Both the position numbers and the translations under genes were made by a program. A stretch of DNA of 6,925 nucleotides from Desulfurococcales archaeon. Its GTDB lineage: Archaea > Thermoproteota > Thermoprotei_A > Sulfolobales > Desulfurococcaceae. Shown here one piece after another: positions 1 to 5,195 of this stretch (position 1 is the first letter of the stretch; each line of letters starts with the position of its first letter). The DNA is taken from NCBI GenBank assembly GCA_027064845.1, contig JAMOPC010000461.1:1-6925 (forward strand), read 5' to 3'. The notes under the pieces were generated by a model, which saw only the letters and a program-made list of their open reading frames with translations, was not told the origin of the DNA and did not search any database.

Positions 1-2
1 AC

Positions 3-407
3 AAATATGTTTTTGGAATAGACTTTATGGATAAAAACCACTTAGACATGTTCAAGATAATGGATGAACTCATTCTAGCTATCATTGATGGAAGGTTTGA
101 AGACATAAAGAGTCTTGCAGAGAAATTGTACATTCATACAAGAGATGTTCATTTCAAACAAGAAGTAGAAGTTATGAAGAATACAGCGTATGATAAATAT
201 TATCCAGATGATTATAAGAGACATATTGATTGGCATAAGGATTTCCTTGATGCACTTAAAGAACTAAAGAAGAATGCAGAGAAAGAAAAATATGTTGAAG
301 TAATGGAGAATCTACTAATAATATTTGAGACGTATTTCGAGAAATACTTAAAAGATACAGATGCTCGACTCGCTAATTACCTTAAACTAGTTCTTCCAAA
401 GAAATAA
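3..407 (+). CDS. Hemerythrin-like diiron protein, 5' end outside window
   Basis: This is a hemerythrin / bacteriohemerythrin-type four-helix bundle, expected to bind O2 or sense it through a diiron centre; cytoplasmic, with no signal peptide visible. Numbering from the ATG at 27, the ligand pattern is H5 in DKNHLDMF, H42 and E46 (HxxxE), H66 and H70 (HxxxH) and D112. The usual last histidine, five residues before the aspartate, is Y107 here. The frame stays open upstream of that ATG to the window edge and encodes YVFGIDFM, which matches the conserved segment before the first histidine in bacteriohemerythrins. No in-frame start codon occurs there, so the true start lies before base 1 and the ATG at 27 is probably internal. 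The missing part is probably only a short N-terminal arm. The next gene begins 12 bases after the stop on the same strand, so the two may be cotranscribed. The family call is firm; O2 binding is uncertain given the substituted ligand. Confidence 0.85.
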   Translation, partial: KYVFGIDFMDKNHLDMFKIMDELILAIIDGRFEDIKSLAEKLYIHTRDVHFKQEVEVMKNTAYDKYYPDDYKRHIDWHKDFLDALKELKKNAEKEKYVEVMENLLIIFETYFEKYLKDTDARLANYLKLVLPKK

Positions 408-419
408 CTCATCGTATAA

Positions 420-2234
420 GTGATTCGTATGGATAGAGAGCTCAAATATCTGTTAATAGCATTAATCCTGTCTGTCATAATCGCTAGTATAGGTTATCTT
501 ATATACAGTTATTTAGGCTACGGAGATAATCCATTTAATTACATTACAAAATACTATGCAGAGCTTCAACCAGGCGGAGTATATATTGAACAAATTAATT
601 ACTATGTTGGTGAAAAAGGACATCATATGCTTTATCGTTCATGGAATACACCATTGTTGACTGAAGGAGATGGAGTATATATTGAGCCAAAAACTGTTGT
701 TTGCCCGCAAGGCTTTATACCATACATATATGATCACAATGGAAACTTGATAACCCTTATAGATGTACCAGAGAGTATCAAGGAGAAAATACTCGAAGAG
801 CTAAAAGATGCTAAGGCACATGATGAAGTGGGATGTTATAGCCCAGAAGAAATAAGGATAGGAACATATACTGTGATCTATAAATTCATCCTACATCCTC
901 CTTTAAAGTGTAATCTTACCAATTGTGTTCTCGATTTTAAAGTAGCTGATAAATCAAATCATATCAAATACAATGAGTTTGAATTATCTACTATTGATTC
1001 GCAGATAATCTATTATGCTCCAAGAACACTTTACGCACTTATAACTGTTAAAAGCATGGGATCAACCATATATGTGAAAGATCTTCATGAGTTCCAGTCA
1101 TTGCGTCTACTCATTCTTACTCCAAGGAACTACTTCGAAAAACCAGGAACGGTTGAGAATGTTGATCTAGGGAAATATATTGAGGACTATAAATCGAGTA
1201 TTGTAAACTCAGAGCTGATGGCTCGTTTTCTCATAAATATCTGGTTATTCATAGTTCTTGGAGTACCAGTAATAGCCATTATTATATACTTAATAATGGG
1301 TAGGGAGAGAAAACAACTTATTCAATACATTGATAGAAACATACCACCAAATACAGGAGAGAAGGCATGGGTTGTTAACTTAATATATAATGGTGAACCT
1401 GGAGTTTTTACGAAAGAAGTTCTTGCAGCAACTGTTTTCGATCTGGCTTCAAGAGGCATTATTGATATTAAGAGAACATATAGTCCGGGAGGAGAGGATA
1501 TCATTATTACTATTAATGATGAGAAAGTCGAAAAGGGAGATCTCGATGATTATGAGAGAAGAGTACTAGATACGCTGAGAATGTTTTCCGTTGATGGCAG
1601 AACTATTAGTTTGAGAGAATTTGAGAAGAAGCTCAAGGATAGAAAATTCGTTAGAAGCATTAAGCTGAGTGCTCGTGATGTCTTTGATTCAAAACAATAT
1701 GCTAGTCTCGCAAAGGAAGCTGTGAAAAGCCCTAGGAAGATCCTAGGAGTATTCTTAGGTTTGACTATTGCTTCATGGATACTCTCTATAGTCTTTTTAG
1801 GAATTCATGGATTCCTAGAAGACGATATCTATATTGTTAAACTAGTGACTATGGGCTTATTAGCCATTTTTGCATGGATACCATGGCTTATAATACCATC
1901 ATATGTTCTTGGCAGATGGAACAAAGACTACACTATAAAATACTATACATGGATGAACTTTATCGAGAACATTAAGAAGAGCGGTATCGATAAATACTTA
2001 TACGAACAAACTGGGAGTACGTGGTTTAAAGTAATAGCCTACCTACTAGCACTTGGTGAATATAAGTTCGTAGACAAAAACCTAGCAAGACTAAACAATG
2101 ACTTAGCAAAGCTCAGCAGACTATTAGCATATTATCTAGGATCATATTATCCAAGACACTTCTACCCAGGAAGAAGCGGAGCAGGAGGAGGCAGTAGCGG
2201 AGGATTCGGAGGAGGCGGAGCAGGAGTAAGATAG
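420..2234 (+). CDS. DUF2207-type membrane protein with Gly-rich tail
   Basis: Predicted membrane protein of the DUF2207 (YciQ-like) type; function unknown in the family. Visible layout: membrane segment at about residues 9-32; a large extracytoplasmic region of about 235 residues; a second membrane segment near 271-294; and a cytoplasmic domain starting with a charged RERKQ stretch. That domain holds a region ending in FDLASRGIIDI, which resembles the conserved 'aDLaaRGyl.i' block of DUF2207. Two more membrane segments lie near 441-463 and 471-495. The tail (about 582-602) is almost all Gly, Ser and Ala, a hallmark of this family. The GTG at 420 lacks a clear Shine-Dalgarno sequence; the ATG at 429 is an equally possible start. 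It follows the hemerythrin gene by 12 bases and no separate promoter is evident, so it may be the second gene of a transcript. The family call rests on topology, the RGyl-like block and the Gly tail; no enzymatic role should be assigned. Confidence 0.75.
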   Translation: MIRMDRELKYLLIALILSVIIASIGYLIYSYLGYGDNPFNYITKYYAELQPGGVYIEQINYYVGEKGHHMLYRSWNTPLLTEGDGVYIEPKTVVCPQGFIPYIYDHNGNLITLIDVPESIKEKILEELKDAKAHDEVGCYSPEEIRIGTYTVIYKFILHPPLKCNLTNCVLDFKVADKSNHIKYNEFELSTIDSQIIYYAPRTLYALITVKSMGSTIYVKDLHEFQSLRLLILTPRNYFEKPGTVENVDLGKYIEDYKSSIVNSELMARFLINIWLFIVLGVPVIAIIIYLIMGRERKQLIQYIDRNIPPNTGEKAWVVNLIYNGEPGVFTKEVLAATVFDLASRGIIDIKRTYSPGGEDIIITINDEKVEKGDLDDYERRVLDTLRMFSVDGRTISLREFEKKLKDRKFVRSIKLSARDVFDSKQYASLAKEAVKSPRKILGVFLGLTIASWILSIVFLGIHGFLEDDIYIVKLVTMGLLAIFAWIPWLIIPSYVLGRWNKDYTIKYYTWMNFIENIKKSGIDKYLYEQTGSTWFKVIAYLLALGEYKFVDKNLARLNNDLAKLSRLLAYYLGSYYPRHFYPGRSGAGGGSSGGFGGGGAGVR

Positions 2235-2240
2235 AATAGA

Positions 2241-2252
2241 GAAAAAATTTAT
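2241..2252 (+). promoter_or_regulatory. TATA-like box ahead of the GC-rich RNA
   Basis: An A-run followed by TTTAT resembles an archaeal BRE/TATA element. Its centre at about 2249 predicts transcription starting near 2275, a few bases before the first strong stem of the GC-rich island. It lies just after the DUF2207 stop codon. AT-rich DNA gives such boxes by chance, so support comes mainly from the spacing. Confidence 0.4.
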
Positions 2253-2275
2253 CCAACAAACAACACTAAACAAAA

Positions 2276-2361
2276 CATTGGGGGTCAGGGCTCGGGGCGA
2301 CAGGGCCGCAAGGGCCCGCCCATTGAGGATGACCCCGCAGACGAATTGCACGGCCACAACT
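2276..2361 (+). ncRNA. Candidate GC-rich structured small RNA, class unknown
   Basis: Bases 2281-2340 are 75% G+C by hand count (45 of 60), against 28% in the preceding 60 bases. In AT-rich hyperthermophiles this contrast is a known mark of structured RNA. A coherent hairpin can be drawn. The outer stem is GGGGTCA (2281-2287) with TGACCCC (2330-2336). An internal loop follows, GGGCTCG on one side and ATTGAGGA on the other; CUC/GAG could partly pair inside it. The inner stem is GGGC (2295-2298) with GCCC (2318-2321), and the top stem is GGGCC (2303-2307) with GGCCC (2313-2317), closed by GCAAG. The two-stem-with-pocket shape and an ACA at 2356-2358 recall H/ACA guide RNAs. However, I see no clear kink-turn, and the ACA is not directly after the outer stem. 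Plus strand is favoured by the upstream TATA-like box and GNRA-like loop. The minus strand is not excluded, because a T-rich run follows the island in that direction. Ends are approximate. No tRNA, 5S or SRP RNA signature was seen. Confidence 0.55.
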
Positions 2362-2379
2362 TTGTCTTCAATCAAATAT

Positions 2380-2925
2380 TCATTCTAATGGATTATAGAG
2401 GAACTTCGTCAATATATTTTTCCAGTCATGTATAGTATTTCGTCTTAGAATATCATATATACATATAATTGTTAATGATAGGAACACTATGTGTAGTAAT
2501 AGATGCATTTCTTCCTGTTTACCAAATGGTATCAGGATCGTAATGTTTTCGGAGGTTATAGGCCACAATAATGGATTATACTTGTGATGCATAGAATCAA
2601 TTAAAACATGTATTAATGCTCCTAATTCAATGGATAAAGCGTAAGTTGAAACTCTAATAGATATGTTTCCTACATTAAAGATCCTTAGTATCAGTTTATA
2701 GAAAGGAAGCATTATTAAACCAATAATCCATGAAAACAAAAATGCACCTATAATACTATGTAGAACTAATCTAGCATAGTCTACTTCATAGCCGAGAATC
2801 ATTAGTATAGGTACTTCTATATCAGGTAAAAAACTACCAATAAGCAAACCAGGATAAGAAAGCTTATTCTTAAATGCTTTATAGAGTAAATAAGCTTGAG
2901 GAAAATGAAGTATTGTAAACACCAT
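2380..2925 (-). CDS. Small membrane protein, YdjM/DUF4184-like metal-dependent hydrolase
   Basis: About 181 residues with several hydrophobic segments. It begins MVFTILHF, like the MPFTxxH opening of archaeal YdjM/DUF4184 membrane-bound metal-dependent hydrolases. It also carries GSFLPDIE (D35), an HS pair (H56) and GALIHVLID (H106, D110) followed by HH at 113-114. These match the spaced His/Asp residues thought to bind metal in the family; the substrate is unknown. An earlier in-frame ATG at 2958 would add 11 residues. I prefer 2925 for three reasons: GTGGTG ends 6 bases before it, the family's conserved opening sits exactly at this Met, and the TATA-like box at 2966-2974 predicts a transcript start near 2944, inside the longer version. 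The gene is divergent from the DNA glycosylase and convergent with the GC-rich RNA. Family placement is good; activity is inferred. Confidence 0.75.
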   Translation of the reverse strand: MVFTILHFPQAYLLYKAFKNKLSYPGLLIGSFLPDIEVPILMILGYEVDYARLVLHSIIGAFLFSWIIGLIMLPFYKLILRIFNVGNISIRVSTYALSIELGALIHVLIDSMHHKYNPLLWPITSENITILIPFGKQEEMHLLLHIVFLSLTIICIYDILRRNTIHDWKNILTKFLYNPLE

Positions 2926-2931
2926 ATTATG

Positions 2932-2937
2932 CACCAC
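2932..2937 (-). promoter_or_regulatory. Shine-Dalgarno for the hydrolase gene, decides start
   Basis: Reading on the minus strand this is GTGGTG, with six bases before the ATG at 2925. It lies inside the longer reading frame that would begin at 2958, so it argues that the downstream ATG is the real start. Confidence 0.6.
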
Positions 2938-2965
2938 AAAATAATTCTTATTCCTCATTTATTAG

Positions 2966-2974
2966 AAATATATT
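2966..2974 (-). promoter_or_regulatory. TATA-like box, probably for the minus-strand gene
   Basis: The AATATATTT element on the minus strand predicts a start of transcription near 2944, leaving a short leader containing the GTGGTG site before the ATG at 2925. Read on the plus strand it would predict transcription starting near 2996, after the glycosylase start codon, so it fits the minus-strand gene better. Confidence 0.5.
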
Positions 2975-2978
2975 GTTT

Positions 2979-2983
2979 GGTGA
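2979..2983 (+). promoter_or_regulatory. Shine-Dalgarno for the DNA glycosylase gene
   Basis: GGTGA lies 9 bases before the ATG at 2993 and only 3 bases before the in-frame GTG at 2987. The gene at 4073 in this window also shows 9-base spacing, so the ATG at 2993 is favoured. Confidence 0.5.
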
Positions 2984-2992
2984 TAAGTGATC

Positions 2993-3937
2993 ATGTATGA
3001 GCTCAAATGTAAGGGTTATATAGAATTACCTAAAAACTATGATCTAAACCTTGTTTTATCCGTTTATAATTTTGGGTTCTGGTTCAATGGGACTAGTTGT
3101 TTCTTGCAATTGGATAATGAAGGTAATATAGTGGCTTTGATTGATACTTCTGGGAGATACGTTGTTTATTCAAAGGATAAGAGCTTGAAATGTAGTGATC
3201 TAGTTAATAGGCTCTCTTATATTCTAGGCTTGAATGAGGATTTATCAAAATTCTATGCATTAGCTGAGAAAGATCCTCTTCTAGGATGCTTTTCTAGGAA
3301 ATATCGTGGTTGGAGAGTGAGGAGTACTAGTCTTTGGTGGGGACTTGTTATTGGTATTTGTCAGCAGAACGCAAGTTTTAGGCAGGGATGGGGTATGCTG
3401 TATAATATTGTAAAACTCTATGGTAGAAAGGCCGTGTTGAATGAAAGAAAATATCCCTTGATTCCTACACCACAAGATGTTCTAGATAACCCAGATTTGT
3501 TAATAAGGGCTAGAACTGGTTATAGAAGGGAAACAATACTTAGAGTAGCCCGAGAGATCGAGAGAATAGAGAATAGGATAAAGAAAGAAAGAGATCCGGA
3601 AAGAATCGAATTAATTATCAAGTCTATTAAAGGAGTAGGAGCTTACACGGCTAGGCTTGCAATGGTTCTCTCATTAAGGAAATATGAATTACCACCAATT
3701 GATAGATGGCTTAAGAAAATAATCTCAACAATATATAATGTAGAGGAGAAAGTGGCTGAGAAGTATTGGATTCGTAAGTGGGGAAGCTACAGTGGATTAG
3801 CATCTCTTGCAGTGACGATAGCATTAGATGCTGTCCCATTGAGGAAAGCATTAGAAAGATTAATGAATGGTGAAACATGTCCATTAGAAGATACCCGGAT
3901 AGTATCTCCCATAAATATGTGGAAACACATGAAATAA
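2993..3937 (+). CDS. HhH-GPD DNA glycosylase, AlkA/OGG1-like
   Basis: Base-excision repair enzyme of the helix-hairpin-helix/Gly-Pro-Asp superfamily, expected to flip out and remove damaged bases; cytoplasmic. About residues 1-90 look like the beta-rich N-terminal domain shared by AlkA and OGG1. A helical core follows with CQQNASFRQGWG, which aligns with the 'Q..S' helix of these enzymes. The hairpin GVGAYTA lies at 214-220 and the likely catalytic Asp is D237 in PPIDRWL. OGG1 has its nucleophilic Lys in GVGTK; here that position is Y218, and AlkA has Trp there. This suggests a monofunctional AlkA-like enzyme without lyase activity. No four-cysteine iron-sulfur motif is seen at the C-terminus, unlike MutY or EndoIII. 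The in-frame GTG at 2987 would add two residues, but the ATG fits the GGTGA spacing better. It is divergent from the hydrolase gene. Superfamily membership is firm; the damaged base it prefers (alkylated or oxidised) is not decided. Confidence 0.85.
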   Translation: MYELKCKGYIELPKNYDLNLVLSVYNFGFWFNGTSCFLQLDNEGNIVALIDTSGRYVVYSKDKSLKCSDLVNRLSYILGLNEDLSKFYALAEKDPLLGCFSRKYRGWRVRSTSLWWGLVIGICQQNASFRQGWGMLYNIVKLYGRKAVLNERKYPLIPTPQDVLDNPDLLIRARTGYRRETILRVAREIERIENRIKKERDPERIELIIKSIKGVGAYTARLAMVLSLRKYELPPIDRWLKKIISTIYNVEEKVAEKYWIRKWGSYSGLASLAVTIALDAVPLRKALERLMNGETCPLEDTRIVSPINMWKHMK

Positions 3938-4015
3938 TTATTATGTCTTAACGATACTACCTAAATCCATGTTCTTACTGAACTTATTTGATCTATGTAC
4001 ATCTGATACATTATC

Positions 4016-4024
4016 TTTATAAAT
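4016..4024 (+). promoter_or_regulatory. TATA-like box for the Thr-linker surface protein
   Basis: TTTATAAAT is close to the archaeal TATA consensus. It predicts transcription starting near 4046, giving a short leader that contains the GGTGA site at 4059. This is one of the best promoter candidates in the window. The rest of 3938-4072 shows no gene. Confidence 0.6.
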
Positions 4025-4058
4025 ATTACCGAGAATCCTTGATCTAATACTCCTAAAT

Positions 4059-4063
4059 GGTGA
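4059..4063 (+). promoter_or_regulatory. Shine-Dalgarno that supports a TTG start
   Basis: GGTGA sits 9 bases before the TTG at 4073. An in-frame TGA at 4061 excludes any earlier start, and the nearby ATG at 4057 and GTG at 4060 are out of frame. Confidence 0.6.
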
Positions 4064-4072
4064 ATATTAGAT

Positions 4073-5056
4073 TTGAATACATTATACATAGGTATCATTA
4101 TAGCGATTATAGCTGTAGGTGTTGGTGCTGGAGTTTTTCTCATGTCTCAAACAAATCAACAATCACAACCAGCTACCACGACAACCCCGACCACTACAAC
4201 TACATCTCAAACAACAACTAAGACCACTACAACTACACATCAAGGCAGTGGAATGGATATTTCTGGTACATGGGAAGGAACGTTCACAGCATCACGATGG
4301 CCTGGCGAAAAGACTGGTAAGTGGAAATGGGTGATTCACAGAGTATCTGGGAACAAGTATGAAGGATACCTCATGACCATGGATGTTTATCCCACGAACG
4401 GCTACATAAAGATCGAAGTAACACTAGACGGAAACAAGATCACCGTAGGCACTGTTGGCGGAGAATTCGCAGCAGCCGTCTTCTCCGGAACAGTGACAGG
4501 TGATGGAAACAATGCACAAGGAACATGGAAATTCACTAATGGACAAGACTCGGGGCAATGGTCTGGTAGAAGAGTCTCAATGAGTACAAGCCTACCAGTA
4601 ACAACTACCACCGAAGCAGAGACAGAGACTACAACAACTACACACCAATCATCAACCACAACAACGACTTCATCTGGGTCGAGCCAAGTACAAGCATGTG
4701 GTATTAGTCTTGAAGGCGACTATGCTGATGCGTGGAAAAACATGTATAGTATATTTGTAGACGTGTTTGGATCAGATAATCTAAAATGCATAATGGGAAC
4801 AACGACAACCGGACAGTATCAAATATACTTAAATATAACAAGCTATGATCCAGCCAAGCTAAATGAGTACGCCGATAGTATAACTAATGGATTCGTATCT
4901 GAAGGATGGACTATCCTTCAAAAGACAACTGATACAGAGGCACTATATTTGCTTATGACAAAAACCTTCGGTAATACAGATGTAACAGCGGTTCTACAAG
5001 TACGAATAACTCCAAGTGAAGGAGAAATAGTAGTAGTATTTGGCGGCGGCTCCTAA
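4073..5056 (+). CDS. Membrane-anchored surface protein with two Thr-rich linkers
   Basis: Not recognised as a named family. The layout is clearly modular. Residues 4-24 form one hydrophobic helix (uncleaved anchor or signal). Residues 25-60 are a Thr-rich linker. Residues 61-170 are a beta-rich domain with repeated G-T-W motifs (SGTWEGTF, QGTWKF, SGQWSG), consistent with a small barrel. Residues 171-207 are a second Thr-rich linker. Residues 208-327 form an alpha/beta-looking domain with two cysteines, C209 and C239, that could form a disulfide, ending in VVVFGGGS. Almost all of the chain would lie outside the cell, with the linkers as likely O-glycosylated spacers. The TTG start is fixed by an upstream stop and a GGTGA site. 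It has its own TATA-like box and is followed by a T-run, so it is probably a single-gene transcript. Part of the beta domain is richer in G+C than its surroundings. It may act as a substrate-binding or cell-surface protein, but nothing specific can be assigned. Confidence 0.8.
   Translation: MNTLYIGIIIAIIAVGVGAGVFLMSQTNQQSQPATTTTPTTTTTSQTTTKTTTTTHQGSGMDISGTWEGTFTASRWPGEKTGKWKWVIHRVSGNKYEGYLMTMDVYPTNGYIKIEVTLDGNKITVGTVGGEFAAAVFSGTVTGDGNNAQGTWKFTNGQDSGQWSGRRVSMSTSLPVTTTTEAETETTTTTHQSSTTTTTSSGSSQVQACGISLEGDYADAWKNMYSIFVDVFGSDNLKCIMGTTTTGQYQIYLNITSYDPAKLNEYADSITNGFVSEGWTILQKTTDTEALYLLMTKTFGNTDVTAVLQVRITPSEGEIVVVFGGGS
4175..4243 (+). repeat. First Thr-rich linker with a 16-base direct repeat
   Basis: GACCACTACAACTACA occurs at 4189-4204 and again at 4222-4237, 33 bases (11 codons) apart and in frame. 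It encodes Thr runs ending in TTTTTHQ. This is coding repeat DNA inside the surface protein gene, probably maintained by slippage or unequal exchange and tolerated because the linker is unstructured. Confidence 0.75.
4601..4684 (+). repeat. Second Thr-rich linker, partial copy of the first
   Basis: Encodes residues 177-204, runs of Thr and Ser with a few Glu. It contains TTTTTHQ again (residues 186-192), as in the first linker (51-57), suggesting one linker was copied from the other or both from a common repeat. Confidence 0.7.
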
Positions 5057-5085
5057 ACTAGCTAATTAGAAATGGATAAATATCA

Positions 5086-5091
5086 TTTTTT
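5086..5091 (+). terminator. T-run terminator after the Thr-linker protein gene
   Basis: Six consecutive T about 30 bases after the stop codon, without a strong hairpin, fits archaeal intrinsic termination at U-tracts. It would separate this gene from the beta-helix gene, which has its own promoter candidate. Confidence 0.4.
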
Positions 5092-5150
5092 ATCTTGTCC
5101 CAAGAACAATTACTTATTCATTAATCTTTCGTATGATTTCTATGGAAATC

Positions 5151-5158
5151 CTTTTATG
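5151..5158 (+). promoter_or_regulatory. TATA-like box for the beta-helix protein gene
   Basis: CTTTTATG, preceded by the purine-rich GGAAA that could serve as BRE, predicts transcription starting near 5180, just before the AGGTGGG site. The leader would be very short. Confidence 0.5.
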
Positions 5159-5183
5159 TGATCAATTGATTAAATTTTCTTTT

Positions 5184-5190
5184 AGGTGGG
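5184..5190 (+). promoter_or_regulatory. Shine-Dalgarno that supports a TTG start
   Basis: AGGTGGG ends 5 bases before the TTG at 5196. The coding sequence from that TTG opens at once with a hydrophobic signal-like segment, which supports the start. Confidence 0.6.
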
Positions 5191-5195
5191 AATAA

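Noticed and set aside
576..685. 14-base direct repeat GGAGTATATATTGA at 576-589 and 672-685
   Set aside because: It is in frame, 32 codons apart, and encodes GVYIE twice in the DUF2207 protein. A single short pair is weak evidence for a real domain repeat.
2322..2336. Possible C box (GGATGA) of a C/D box guide RNA
   Set aside because: One mismatch to the core C box, no D box (CTGA) at a suitable distance, and the bases are better used in the outer stem of the hairpin.
2281..2361. tRNA, tRNA fragment or integration site
   Set aside because: No T-loop, anticodon arm or CCA-like end can be drawn, and no flanking repeat or integrase gene is present.
2142..2375. Minus-strand open frame of 77 codons across the GC-rich island
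   Set aside because: It overlaps the Gly-rich end of the DUF2207 gene and the structured island. The translation shows no domain, and the openness is explained by GC-rich and repeat-like DNA.
4402..4659. Minus-strand open frame opposite the Thr-linker surface protein
   Set aside because: Its Val-rich runs are the reverse of ACA/ACC threonine codons; it is a shadow of the real gene.
5120..5170. Possible small C/D guide RNA in the gap before the beta-helix gene
   Set aside because: ATGATTT only partly matches a C box and no D box was found. The region is better explained as terminator plus promoter.
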